Shown here piece by piece: positions 1 to 7,902 of a stretch of 62,036 nt of DNA; position 1 is the first letter of the stretch, and each line of letters begins with the position of its first letter. A program made the position numbers and the translations under genes. The DNA comes from Cohnella luojiensis (GTDB lineage: Bacteria > Bacillota > Bacilli > Paenibacillales > Paenibacillaceae), in assembly GCF_004564235.1 (NCBI RefSeq), contig NZ_SOMN01000034.1:1-62036 (forward strand). The letters are read 5' to 3'. The notes below the pieces were generated by a model that worked only from the letters and a program-made list of their open reading frames with translations, was not told the origin of the DNA and did no database searches.

Positions 1-33
1 CTTTGTTTGCTGTACTCTTTTTCCTTGCTTGCA

Positions 34-74
34 CCAAAAAAACAAACGGCACAGGGCTTTTCCCCATGCCGTTT
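34..74 (-). terminator. Intrinsic terminator, minus strand
   Basis: Arms AAACGGCA (44-51) and TGCCGTTT (67-74) pair. On the minus strand the hairpin is followed by a run of seven T (complement of 36-42). No minus-strand gene is visible to its right before 1026, so it may be a leftover of a lost gene. Confidence 0.5.
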
Positions 75-281
75 CGGATTCCATTTTTATTCCCTGTCTT
101 GTCTTTGAGTTTAACTTAATGACATTGTCCGATGCCTCTCTCCTTTTTGGATTATACAGAGTTCACATCTTTATTTCGAGGCACCATTCTTGTCAAGAAA
201 GCGCTCTCTATCTAGAAATTCTACCGATTCCTTTAAATTTCTCTTGATATCGGGGTTTATTGAGCTAAAAATGAATTAAAA

Positions 282-310
282 TATACATTTTTAATGCATT
301 TGGGTATAAT
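282..310 (+). promoter_or_regulatory. Likely sigma-A promoter of the HTH-usp pair
   Basis: A perfect -10 box TATAAT lies at 305-310. A weak -35 box TATACA lies at 282-287 with a 17-base spacer. Transcription would start near 317, about 40 bases before the TTG start at 359. The surrounding 1-358 holds no convincing gene. Confidence 0.55.
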
Positions 311-358
311 TGAGTTATATCTACACCATTTAATTTCTTACATTAAGGAGTTTTCCAC

Positions 359-541
359 TTGGAGCATGAAATTATGACTGTCGAGCAAGTTGCTAAATAC
401 TTGCAAATCAGCGAGGTTTCTACTTACAAATTAGTGAATGAAGGACGAATTCCAGCATTCAAGATTGGCCGGCATTGGCGAATCCGTAAAACAGATTTAG
501 AAGAAGCTCTCGAAAAGGTAAAACGTGGGGAACGCTTGTAA
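359..541 (+). CDS. Excisionase-family helix-turn-helix DNA-binding protein
   Basis: A 60-residue protein made almost wholly of one MerR-like excisionase domain (HTH_17). The recognisable pattern is MTVEQVAKYLQIS (residues 6-18), then the second helix and a basic wing, KIGRHWRIRKTDLEEAL. Such proteins bind DNA as small regulators. The start is TTG, chosen because AAGGAG (345-350) lies 8 bases upstream. The gene ends 20 bases before a universal stress protein gene, and a promoter fits upstream of the pair, so the two are probably co-transcribed. There is no integrase nearby, so a role as phage excisionase is unlikely; a small local regulator is the better reading. Function is inferred from the domain only. 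Confidence 0.8.
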   Translation: MEHEIMTVEQVAKYLQISEVSTYKLVNEGRIPAFKIGRHWRIRKTDLEEALEKVKRGERL

Positions 542-561
542 AATCAGAGGAGGACATACCT

Positions 562-981
562 TTGTATAAAAAAATATTGATAGCCGCAGATGGATCTCCA
601 CATTCTCTAAGGGCTGCTAATCAAGCGATGAAGATTGCCGTTTGTGACCCGGAAACCCTTGTCGTAATTGTGTACGTCCTTGATGCAGCCAATGTAAAAG
701 CGGATGTATTGCACCATTGGAATGACCTTGATCGTACCGACTTACGAAAAAAGCGTGTTATTGCTGTTGAAGAGAAAGCGGCACAAGCTGGCGTAAAATC
801 TGTGACAAGAATTCTGCATGGTGAGCCTGGACCAGCCATTGTGAAATACGCTAACGAAAATAATGTGGATCTCATTGTATTAGGAAGCAGAGGTCTAAAC
901 GGTCTACAGGAGTTTGTCCTTGGCAGTGTTAGTCATAAAGTTGCAAAGAGAGCGAATTGTCCCGTTATGATTGTGAAGTGA
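562..981 (+). CDS. Universal stress protein, UspA family
   Basis: A cytosolic UspA-fold protein of 139 residues, the usual size for a single-domain member. It opens with the beta strand KKILIAADGSPHSLRAANQA and closes with the ATP-binding signature G-2x-G-9x-G-S seen in GSRGLNGLQEFVLGSVS, so it should be of the nucleotide-binding class. The start is TTG, supported by AGAGGAGG a few bases upstream. It follows the small HTH gene at close spacing and is followed by a strong terminator. UspA proteins act in stress survival; the specific partner cannot be read from the sequence. Confidence 0.93.
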   Translation: MYKKILIAADGSPHSLRAANQAMKIAVCDPETLVVIVYVLDAANVKADVLHHWNDLDRTDLRKKRVIAVEEKAAQAGVKSVTRILHGEPGPAIVKYANENNVDLIVLGSRGLNGLQEFVLGSVSHKVAKRANCPVMIVK

Positions 982-1010
982 GAATTTACAAAAAATCAGT
1001 TGTTAATTGC

Positions 1011-1048
1011 AAAGTGGCATTACCTCTAAAGGGAGGTAATGCCACTTT
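1011..1048 (+). terminator. Terminator hairpin after usp
   Basis: A perfect 16-bp stem: arms 1011-1026 and 1033-1048 around a 6-base loop. It lies 30 bases after the usp stop codon. The T tract is poor on the plus strand, so termination may be moderate. Confidence 0.7.
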
Positions 1049-1121
1049 GGTGTTTCTGCAATAACATTAACAGCGGCGGCGTGACTATCGTTGAAACAAT
1101 AACTGCGATGATCACCGGGGT
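1026..1121 (-). pseudogene. Remnant of a cation:proton antiporter C-terminus
   Basis: On the minus strand a short open stretch encodes TPVIIAVIVSTIVTPPLL and then MLLQKHQSGITSL before a stop. The pattern IVSTIVTPPLL is typical of the last membrane helix of CPA2-type sodium/proton antiporters. Stop codons lie directly upstream and no start or body remains, so this is a relic. Its 3' end overlaps the usp terminator hairpin. The rest of 1049-1220 shows nothing coding. Confidence 0.4.
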
Positions 1122-1222
1122 TTATCCGTTAAACCTATTGGATATAGTAGAATTAGTCTTTTATAGGAATTAGAAATCCAATCTAATAAGGCACCATGCT
1201 CTGATCAATATGTACCCTGATA

Positions 1223-1250
1223 CAAAAAGGAGCCTTTGGCAAGGCTCCTC
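1223..1250 (-). terminator. Terminator of the ehu-ect operon
   Basis: Arms 1228-1235 and 1242-1249 (AGGAGCCT/AGGCTCCT) form a stem with a 6-base loop, followed on the minus strand by TTTTTG. It lies about 63 bases past the ectD stop and so ends the minus-strand operon. Confidence 0.8.
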
Positions 1251-1312
1251 CGGTGAATATATTAATTGGAACAAGTTACTTTATGCATGGTTGGATTATT
1301 GAACTTGTTCCT

Positions 1313-2185
1313 TTAACGGGATGCAATAAACGTAGGTCTAGGTTTGCTTGCGGAAAAAGGACTTTGAAGTCGGTTCTTGACACTGTTAAATACGTAAAAC
1401 GCATTGCTGCGCGGATACGGCGATATGTTGCTGCTTGAACCGTGCATGAGATTGCAATCGAACAGCAGGACGGATCCCGCTTTTCCCACCGGCATTTGAA
1501 TCCCCCCTTGCTCGACGAGCTTGGTTAGGCTTTCTTGATCCGGTACCCCCACCTCTTGCTTCCTTAGAGAATCTTTGTAATGATCGTCAGGTGTATTTCC
1601 TACGCAACTGAGAAATACTCGATGAGAACCCGGAATTACCATTAAAGCTCCGTTAAACAGGTTGTTGTCTTCCAAGGCAATAGAGCAACTTAGCGCTCGC
1701 ATTCTCGGCATCCCGTCTTCCGCATGCCAAGTTTCGAAATCGGAATGCCAGTAAAATTCTTTTCCCGTGAAGCCGGGTTTGAAATTAATGCGAGATTGGT
1801 GCACGTAGACCGGACCACCAAGAATTTGCCGTATGATACCGCCGAGTCTCGGATGCGCGGCAAGCTCCTTGAAGAAAGAATGATTCTGGTGCACCGCGAA
1901 CACGGAACGGACTTCGTCCCCGCCCGGTTCGAGAATGACCTCCGGAGCCGTCGAAGAGCGGCAGGAAGATAATAACTGACGCGTTTGCGTTTTGAAATCT
2001 TCTACTTCCCTCTCGCTAAAGAAATCGTTCAGAAATAAATAACCGTTTTCTTCGTAAAAGGCCAGTTGGGTTAAATCGATCTCGGTTTGGTTGATCTCAT
2101 GATCGTAAACAACGGGATCAAGTCGATCAACCAAGGATGGCTCGGGTTGTTTGCGTGTTGGATATGGATCTAAGACTACGGACAT
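1313..2185 (-). CDS. ectD: Ectoine hydroxylase EctD
   Basis: An iron(II)/2-oxoglutarate dioxygenase that converts ectoine to 5-hydroxyectoine in the cytoplasm. The EctD signature is clear: FYWHSDFETWHAEDGMPRMR, holding the first iron-binding His and Asp. The second iron His sits in LMHGSSSN, and the tail RNAFYVFNSV...PRP is also typical. The reading frame is open further upstream, but the ATG at 2185 is preferred: it gives a 290-residue protein starting MSVVLDPYPTRK, as in the family, with AGGAGCG about 9 bases upstream. A longer start would overlap ectC. It is the last gene of the ehu-ect operon, 25 bases after ectC, and is followed by a terminator. Confidence 0.96.
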   Translation of the reverse strand: MSVVLDPYPTRKQPEPSLVDRLDPVVYDHEINQTEIDLTQLAFYEENGYLFLNDFFSEREVEDFKTQTRQLLSSCRSSTAPEVILEPGGDEVRSVFAVHQNHSFFKELAAHPRLGGIIRQILGGPVYVHQSRINFKPGFTGKEFYWHSDFETWHAEDGMPRMRALSCSIALEDNNLFNGALMVIPGSHRVFLSCVGNTPDDHYKDSLRKQEVGVPDQESLTKLVEQGGIQMPVGKAGSVLLFDCNLMHGSSSNISPYPRSNAFYVFNSVKNRLQSPFSASKPRPTFIASR

Positions 2186-2210
2186 CGTATTCACGCTCCT
2201 CGAAAGAATT

Positions 2211-2597
2211 TTAGGCTTTTGAAGCCGCGTAAGCGCCCTCTTCGTCATGCACTTCCCGACCGGTACAAGGCGGATTAAACACGCACACCATTCGCATATC
2301 GGTCGTTCCTCTGAGATAATGCCTTTCATGCCCGTTCAAGACATACATCATGCCTTCCCGAATCGGATATTTATCCCCGGTCTCCGTTAGCTCGATTTCG
2401 CCTTCTCCTTCGATGCAATAGACGGCTTCGACGTGATGTTTGTACCAGATCAACGTCTCCGTCCCCGCTTTGATGACGGTGTCGTGCAAGGAAAATCCGA
2501 CCCCGTCCTCCTCTAACAACAATCTTCGGCTGTTCCAAGTATAAGTGGCGACGTCGTTTTCGGTGCCGATCCGATCTTCCAAATGTCTAACGATCAT
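2211..2597 (-). CDS. ectC: L-ectoine synthase EctC
   Basis: A 128-residue cupin that closes the ring of N-gamma-acetyl-diaminobutyrate to give ectoine. It starts MIVRHLEDRIGTENDVAT, the canonical N-terminus, and carries the core segments TLIWYKHHVEAVYCIEGEGE and YVLNGHERHYLRG that form the cupin metal and substrate pocket. Length is normal for the family. It lies 21 bases after ectB and 25 bases before ectD in the same operon. Confidence 0.97.
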   Translation of the reverse strand: MIVRHLEDRIGTENDVATYTWNSRRLLLEEDGVGFSLHDTVIKAGTETLIWYKHHVEAVYCIEGEGEIELTETGDKYPIREGMMYVLNGHERHYLRGTTDMRMVCVFNPPCTGREVHDEEGAYAASKA

Positions 2598-2618
2598 GGT
2601 TCCGGCTCTCCCTTCCGT

Positions 2619-3917
2619 TTAATGGCTTAATATCGCGTTTTTTTCGCCGGCGACTGCTTGTAGACTGTTCTTAAGTATGTTCAAACCTTTCGCGAGCCCG
2701 TCTCTGTCGATCGTTAACGGAGGCATAATTTTAATGACCTCGCTGTCCGTTCCCGAGGTTTCCATGATGAGCCCGCGTTCGAACGAGGCTTTCGATATTC
2801 TCTCTGCGATGCCGGGCTCGAACGCGATGCCTTGCATCAATCCGATCCCTCTTGCTTCTCCTTTCAATTCGGGAAATTCGGATACGAACTCGTCAAGCGC
2901 GTTGCGAAGCAGTCCGGCTTTGACCTTGATCTCCTCGGCGAATTGTTCGGTTTCCCAGTAGGTGAGGGCTTCTGTAGCCGTGATAAAAGCCAAGTTATTC
3001 CCGCGAAATGTCCCGTTATGTTCCCCTGGACTCCATTGATCCAATTCCGGTTTGATTAACGTGATCGCCATAGGGAGCCCGTAACCGCCGATGGATTTGG
3101 ACATGCATACGATGTCGGGAATGATGCCGCACCTTTCGAAGCTGAAGAAGGATCCCGTTCTCCCGCAGCCCATCTGGACATCGTCTACGATAATAAGTAT
3201 TCCGAAACGCTTGCAAATCTCGGACAAACCGATCAGCCATTCGTTGGAAGCGACGTTAATGCCTCCTTCGCCCTGCAAGGTCTCCACGATGACGGCTGCC
3301 GGCAGAGAAATTCCGCTTCCGCTGTCTTTAAGAAAGCTCTCAATATACTCGAGCGTATCCGTATTCGAACCCATATACCCGTCGTAAGGCATAGAAACGG
3401 CATGATTCAGTGGAACTCCCGCCCCTTTTCTCTTGAACTTATTCCCGGTAACCGCCAGGGCGCCTAGCGTCATTCCATGAAACGCATTCGTAAAGCTCAT
3501 AATCGTCTGACGTCCCGTTACTTTTCTGGCCAGCTTCAGCGCGCTTTCCACCGAATTGGTCCCGGTAGGGCCGGGAAACATGACTTTATAACTCAACCTA
3601 TTGGGCTTCAATATCACATCGTTGAATCGATTCAGAAAGGTCTCCTTGGCCTCCGATGCCATATCCAAAGTGTGAGATATACCGTCTTCCATTAAGTAGC
3701 CGATCAGCTTTTTCTTCATCTCCGGAGGATTGTGTCCGTAATTAAGCGCTCCGGCGCCAGCAAAGAAATCGATGTAGGGTTTGCCCTCGACGTCCCACAT
3801 CCGGTACCCGGTAGCGCGTTGAAACTTCGTAGGGAACGAACGGCAATAGCTCCTCACTTCCGATTCGTATTGGTCGAAAGTACTTAAGTCATTGCTTTTC
3901 AATTGCGATTGATTCAT
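2619..3917 (-). CDS. ectB: Diaminobutyrate--2-oxoglutarate transaminase EctB
   Basis: A PLP-dependent class III aminotransferase that makes L-2,4-diaminobutyrate from aspartate semialdehyde with glutamate as amino donor. Visible marks are the N-terminal [19 protein letters not shown], the PLP-site segment [14 protein letters not shown] and the Schiff-base lysine in [12 protein letters not shown]. Length (432 residues) is normal. A TTG lies one codon upstream, but the ATG at 3917 is preferred; AAGGAGGA precedes it at good spacing. The gene start overlaps the 3' end of ectA by 29 bases, so translation of the two is probably coupled. Confidence 0.97.
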   Translation of the reverse strand: MNQSQLKSNDLSTFDQYESEVRSYCRSFPTKFQRATGYRMWDVEGKPYIDFFAGAGALNYGHNPPEMKKKLIGYLMEDGISHTLDMASEAKETFLNRFNDVILKPNRLSYKVMFPGPTGTNSVESALKLARKVTGRQTIMSFTNAFHGMTLGALAVTGNKFKRKGAGVPLNHAVSMPYDGYMGSNTDTLEYIESFLKDSGSGISLPAAVIVETLQGEGGINVASNEWLIGLSEICKRFGILIIVDDVQMGCGRTGSFFSFERCGIIPDIVCMSKSIGGYGLPMAITLIKPELDQWSPGEHNGTFRGNNLAFITATEALTYWETEQFAEEIKVKAGLLRNALDEFVSEFPELKGEARGIGLMQGIAFEPGIAERISKASFERGLIMETSGTDSEVIKIMPPLTIDRDGLAKGLNILKNSLQAVAGEKNAILSH

Positions 3918-4449
3918 CAATACTTCTCCTCCTTGGTCCTCGTCTTTCGCTTAAAGGTCCGATCCGAAATAAATCCTCGCGTTCGTGTTCGTTTCCCGGA
4001 AAACAGTCCTCGCCGAAGCCGGAACAGAGAACGGCGGACGACTCGTGCGATTGGGCCCATTTCAAGAACAGGGAACGGCTGGCGATATTCGAGGGCGCAA
4101 CGGTCGCTTCCACGAACCGGATATCCGGAAGCCCCGTCACTTCGTCGAGCAGCTTCCGGGCAATTCCTTTTCCCCGATAGCGCGCTTCCACCGCAATCTG
4201 CCATATGAACAGCGTATCCGGCTGTTCAGGCTGGCGAAAACCGATGACGAAACCGATCAGAGTATTGCTTTCGGTTTCCACGGCTACTCTACAGCTTAAC
4301 GAGAACCATCGGCTCATCGTCAAGTAAAAGTAAGACGAGTTCAAATCGAGATTGCGGCTATCCCGGACCATTTCCCATATACGAGGGCCGTCTTCTTGTC
4401 CGGGAATCCGATAAACGAGAGGCGGGAGTCGATGGTTTAATCCTCTCAT
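3889..4449 (-). CDS. ectA: Diaminobutyrate acetyltransferase EctA
   Basis: A GNAT-fold enzyme that acetylates 2,4-diaminobutyrate at the gamma-amino group, the second step of ectoine synthesis. The EctA hallmark [13 protein letters not shown] is near residue 30, and the acetyl-CoA-binding motif [12 protein letters not shown] is in the middle. The ATG overlaps the ehuA stop by 4 bases (ATGA), showing coupling to the transporter genes. The usual EctA ends near HEREDLFRI; here the frame runs on for about 20 basic, low-complexity residues through the ectB ribosome site and start. This may be a real extension or loss of the original stop. Confidence 0.95.
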   Translation of the reverse strand: MRGLNHRLPPLVYRIPGQEDGPRIWEMVRDSRNLDLNSSYFYLTMSRWFSLSCRVAVETESNTLIGFVIGFRQPEQPDTLFIWQIAVEARYRGKGIARKLLDEVTGLPDIRFVEATVAPSNIASRSLFLKWAQSHESSAVLCSGFGEDCFPGNEHEREDLFRIGPLSERRGPRRRSIDESIAIEKQ

Positions 4450-5294
4450 TGTTCCGCTCCTGCCGCTACGCGACTCCCCGTCCTGCCGTCGGAGCTCCCG
4501 TTCAAGAACCGGGAAAGAAACGTTTGCAGTCTGGGGCTCTGCGGATTCTGGAATACTTGTTCCGGCGTCCCTTCCTCGACGATGACGCCTCCGTCTGTGA
4601 ACAGAATCCGATCCGCCACATCGCGGGCGAAATCCATTTCATGCGTAATGAGAATCATGGCCATTTCTCCTTGCGAAGCGATTCCTTTAATGACGTCAAG
4701 CACTTCGCCGACCAATTCTGGATCCAGCGCCGAAGTGACTTCGTCGAATAGCATGACGCTAGGTTGCATGACCAAGGCTCTCGCAATGGCGACTCGTTGC
4801 TTCTGTCCCCCTGACAATTGCGAAGGATAATGGTTCGTGTGTTCTTGCAGGCCTACCCGTTCCAGCATGCGCATGGCGCGTTCATCGGCTTCTGATTTCG
4901 GGATTTTAAGGACGTGCACCAGCGCTTCCGTAACATTGCGCTGAATCGTCATGTGGGGAAACAGATTGAAATGTTGAAACACCATTCCGATCTTGCTGCG
5001 TACGCGGTGCAAATGCTTCTCGTTCGCCGGGACGAGCTTCCCCTTGCGCGGCATAAGCCAGAGCATCTCTCCTTCTACTTCTATCGTGCCGGAAGTCGGC
5101 TTTTCCAAGGTCATCAGCAGCCGGGCTATCGTTGTCTTGCCGGAACCGCTCGGCCCGATCAAGGCGATTTTCTCGCCGGGATAAACGTCCAGATCCAATT
5201 CTTTTAGAACGGTGCGATCGCCGAACGATTTCGTAATCTTGCGATAGCTAACGAGCGGTTTATCATGCTCGTCTTTCGGATTATTCTGACTCAT
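4446..5294 (-). CDS. ehuA: Ectoine/hydroxyectoine ABC importer ATPase EhuA
   Basis: The ATP-binding subunit of a polar amino-acid-type (PAAT) ABC importer, 282 residues. It has Walker A GPSGSGKTT, signature LSGGQKQRVAIARAL, Walker B VMLFDEVTSALDPE and the switch His in ITHEM. The frame is open for a further 106 codons upstream, but that part only overlaps ehuD out of frame. The ATG at 5294 (MSQNNPKDEHDK) is chosen because AGGAGG lies about 11 bases upstream and it overlaps the ehuD stop as ATGA. The Ehu assignment rests on its place between ehuBCD and ectA, and on EhuB. Confidence 0.92.
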   Translation of the reverse strand: MSQNNPKDEHDKPLVSYRKITKSFGDRTVLKELDLDVYPGEKIALIGPSGSGKTTIARLLMTLEKPTSGTIEVEGEMLWLMPRKGKLVPANEKHLHRVRSKIGMVFQHFNLFPHMTIQRNVTEALVHVLKIPKSEADERAMRMLERVGLQEHTNHYPSQLSGGQKQRVAIARALVMQPSVMLFDEVTSALDPELVGEVLDVIKGIASQGEMAMILITHEMDFARDVADRILFTDGGVIVEEGTPEQVFQNPQSPRLQTFLSRFLNGSSDGRTGSRVAAGAEQ

Positions 5295-5965
5295 TTCAGT
5301 AACGTCCTCCTCTCGCTTCGTTGCAGCCGTCTTTCCAACGCTCGTACCAGCAAGGCCGAAGGGTAGCTCAGGAGGAAGAAAATCGCACCGACCAAGGTGA
5401 AAGCCTCGACGTATTTGAACGAAGCGGAGCCTACGACTTTCGCCGTCATGAGCAATTCCACTACCATAATGGCGGACAAAGTCGGCGTCTCTTTGAACAT
5501 GGTGATCAAGTAATTCCCCATAACGGGGATCGTCGGGGGAACGGATTGGGGAAGCACGATTCGGGTCCAAGTACGCACTTTGCCGAAATTCAACGCAATG
5601 CTTGCTTCCCATTGGCCCTTAGGCACGGAATCGATCCCGGAGCGGTATACTTCCGACATATAGGTGCTGTAGTGAATGCCTAGACCGACGACTCCGGCAA
5701 CAAATGGCGACAACGTAATCCCGAATGATGTCGGGAATACGAATACCAGTACGAAAAGCTGGATCAGCAGCGGCGTGCTCCGGATAAATTCCGTAACCGC
5801 GGCCACGGGTAATGCGATCCACTTGCTACGCGATCTTCTGGCCAGCGCGATTGGCAGTCCGAGCAAAGACGCCAGCATAAATCCGGCCAAGGCTGCCGCG
5901 AGCGCGGCAGGGATCACCTCAAGCAGCTTCGGCAGGATGAATTCTGCATAATCCCAATCCCACAT
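5291..5965 (-). CDS. ehuD: Ectoine/hydroxyectoine ABC importer permease EhuD
   Basis: A 224-residue membrane permease of the PAAT/HisM type with about five hydrophobic segments. The permease signature (EAA loop) is seen in KGQWEASIALNFGKVRTWTRIVLPQSV. It lies 3 bases after ehuC and overlaps ehuA by 4 bases. It should pair with EhuC to form the membrane channel. The assignment as EhuD rather than a general amino-acid permease depends on the operon. Confidence 0.9.
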   Translation of the reverse strand: MWDWDYAEFILPKLLEVIPAALAAALAGFMLASLLGLPIALARRSRSKWIALPVAAVTEFIRSTPLLIQLFVLVFVFPTSFGITLSPFVAGVVGLGIHYSTYMSEVYRSGIDSVPKGQWEASIALNFGKVRTWTRIVLPQSVPPTIPVMGNYLITMFKETPTLSAIMVVELLMTAKVVGSASFKYVEAFTLVGAIFFLLSYPSALLVRALERRLQRSERRTLLK

Positions 5966-5968
5966 CGG

Positions 5969-6625
5969 TTAACCCCTCCCTGCCGCGGCTCTGCGCTCCG
6001 CGAATCTAATGAATAAAGTCAAGGCATATGCGGCTATAAAGTATAGAATCAATAGCCATGCGAAAATGGCTGCCGTCCGGGAGAGATCATACGATCTGAG
6101 CATCATGCCTTGATAAGTCAAGTCCGTTAAGGTAATCAGATAGACGAGCGATGTTCCCTTCAGCAATTCGATCTGCAAGTTCCCGAATCCGGGCAGCATC
6201 ATGGACCAGGCCTGGGGCAAGATCACTCTTCTCATTCGGTGATAAACCGTCATATTCAAGGCGATCGTCGCTTCGATCTGTCCCCTCGGAACGGATAGAA
6301 TCGAGCTGCGCACTACTTCCGAACCGTATGCGCCGTAGTTGAGACCGAGCGCCAGAACGGCGGCCGCCAGAGCAGAAAACTGGATATCCAGCAGCATAGG
6401 GAGCGCGAAGTAAATCCAGAAAAGCTGAACGAGAAGCGAAGTTCCGCGGAAGACCTCGACGTAAGCGGTCGCGACTCCGCGTAACCAGGCATATTTCGAG
6501 ATCCGTGCAAGACCGGCTAGGAAAGCGCAGCAGAGAGCTACGGCAATGCTGCATAAAGTCAGGAGCAAGGTGATCTTGAAGCCTCTAAGCAAAGGAGGTA
6601 ATAAATCCAAGGATAGCCATTCCAT
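5969..6625 (-). CDS. ehuC: Ectoine/hydroxyectoine ABC importer permease EhuC
   Basis: A 218-residue PAAT-type permease, similar in layout to EhuD, with several membrane helices and the EAA loop RGQIEATIALNMTVYHRMRR followed by VILPQAW. Its ATG overlaps the end of ehuB (both at 6625), so it is translationally coupled to the binding protein. Substrate is inferred from EhuB and the ect genes downstream. Confidence 0.9.
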   Translation of the reverse strand: MEWLSLDLLPPLLRGFKITLLLTLCSIAVALCCAFLAGLARISKYAWLRGVATAYVEVFRGTSLLVQLFWIYFALPMLLDIQFSALAAAVLALGLNYGAYGSEVVRSSILSVPRGQIEATIALNMTVYHRMRRVILPQAWSMMLPGFGNLQIELLKGTSLVYLITLTDLTYQGMMLRSYDLSRTAAIFAWLLILYFIAAYALTLFIRFAERRAAAGRG

Positions 6626-7533
6626 TACTTGCCTAGCTCCTCCGCGGTAGCGTCCCCTGGCAGCTCTTGCTCCGTAAAGCCGAACTCCTTCAGGATTTCA
6701 AGCAATTCTCCGGACTCCTTAAGCTTCTGGAGCTCTGCGTTAAAGGCTTCTCTAAAGTCATCGTCGCCAATCCGAAATACGGCTGCACCATAACCGCGCA
6801 CGCTTTTTCCCTCGATGACGGGTTGCGTGAAATCCATGACCCGTTCGATTTTATTGTCCTTTGCGGAATCCAGCATCGCTTGCAGGGAAGGGCCCGTCAT
6901 CGTGATCGCGTCCGCTCGGCCGGATTGCAAGGCGGAGATGGCCGAAGGCTGATCCGGTACGGTCAGGATTTGAGAATCCGCGACTCCTACATTCTTCAGA
7001 TACTCGACTTCGATCGCGCCGACCATAACCGCGACTTTGGCTTTCGGATTCGCTTTTATATCCTCGTAGCTATGCAGATTTAACGGGTTTCCTTTCTTCA
7101 CCGCTATCGCTTCGCCTATGCTGTATTCCGGATTCGCGAAGGCGACCTGCCGCGCTCTCTCCGGAGTAATGAACATCCCTGCCGTGATCATATCGAACCG
7201 TTTGGCCTTCAGACCGGGAATAAGGGAGCCGAACTCTGTCAGCACGCCGTCCATCTCCTGTATTCCCAGATTGCTCAAGATTTTGCGCGAGATTTCAACG
7301 GCTTCTCCGGTAAGCTTTCCATCCGGCGTCGCATAAGCATAAGGACGTTCGTTGGCGAACCCGACGGAAATAAAACCTTCCCGTTGAGCTTTGGCTAGCG
7401 TCGTTTCCGAGGCTGTTTTGACAGCGGCACTGCTAAGAGAGCTTTCTTCGCTTGAAGCATTACCTCCATTGCCGCACCCCACTAACAAGCCGAACAACAC
7501 CAAGCAAAGACCAGCGTGACCCCACTTCTTCAT
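6625..7533 (-). CDS. ehuB: Ectoine/hydroxyectoine-binding lipoprotein EhuB
   Basis: A solute-binding lipoprotein of 302 residues: signal peptide KKWGHAGLCLVLFGLLVGC with the lipobox Cys near residue 20. The mature part is a PAAT-type SBP_bac_3 fold. SVGFANERPYAYATPDGKLT and GEAVEISRKIL, then ERARQVAFANPEY, match the EhuB family closely. AAAGGAG precedes the ATG at good spacing. It is the first gene of the operon ehuBCDA-ectABCD. EhuB proteins bind ectoine and hydroxyectoine at the outer face of the membrane. Confidence 0.92.
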   Translation of the reverse strand: MKKWGHAGLCLVLFGLLVGCGNGGNASSEESSLSSAAVKTASETTLAKAQREGFISVGFANERPYAYATPDGKLTGEAVEISRKILSNLGIQEMDGVLTEFGSLIPGLKAKRFDMITAGMFITPERARQVAFANPEYSIGEAIAVKKGNPLNLHSYEDIKANPKAKVAVMVGAIEVEYLKNVGVADSQILTVPDQPSAISALQSGRADAITMTGPSLQAMLDSAKDNKIERVMDFTQPVIEGKSVRGYGAAVFRIGDDDFREAFNAELQKLKESGELLEILKEFGFTEQELPGDATAEELGK

Positions 7534-7628
7534 TTTTTCGTACTCCTTTCGGTATGAGATTAGAACACGTTAATTATGGTAACATGCACCGCTTGCAGGC
7601 TCACCTTTGATATAAGCCCGTATCGCAG

Positions 7629-7665
7629 GCTCAGCCCTCCTCAGCTTGGATGAGAAGGGCTGAGC
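7629..7665. promoter_or_regulatory. Inverted repeat upstream of ehuB
   Basis: A perfect 10-bp inverted repeat GCTCAGCCCT/AGGGCTGAGC (7629-7638 and 7656-7665), with a partly paired interior, about 95 bases upstream of ehuB. It has no T tract, so it is more likely an operator or a leader hairpin of the osmotic operon than a terminator. The AT-rich stretch 7666-7840 is the likely promoter region, but no single -35/-10 pair stands out. Confidence 0.35.
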
Positions 7666-7842
7666 AGCAATTTCCAGCATTATCCTCACGTATTCTCCCG
7701 AATGATGCTCTGTTCAAATTGAAGAAAAATCGCTTCCTATTAAGCAATCATGAGATAATAAGATTAATAAACTTATTACATTGTTATTTCGGTGTAATTC
7801 GGATGAAAACCGCTATATTTCAACAAATACGAACAAAAGATG

Positions 7843-7872
7843 AATAAGCGACCCCCGAAAGGCTCGCTTATT
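7843..7872 (-). terminator. Terminator after mscS
   Basis: Arms AATAAGCGA (7843-7851) and TCGCTTATT (7864-7872) form a stem with a GC-rich loop, 30 bases past the mscS stop. A T-rich run follows on the minus strand. It separates mscS from ehuB. Confidence 0.7.
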
Positions 7873-7902
7873 TTATGAGATTAATTATGTTGTCAACAAC
7901 GA

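Noticed and set aside
29..247. 72-codon plus-strand frame at the left end
   Set aside because: No ribosome site, odd composition and no family pattern; it overlaps a terminator hairpin.
5294..5612. Long N-terminal extension of EhuA
   Set aside because: It overlaps ehuD out of frame; the ATG at 5294 has a good ribosome site and the ATGA overlap.
7629..7665. Riboswitch or T-box before ehuB
   Set aside because: Only one inverted repeat is visible; no T-box sequence or known riboswitch core was found.
7650..7847. 65-codon plus-strand frame upstream of ehuB
   Set aside because: Lies in an AT-rich control region with an inverted repeat; no ribosome site.
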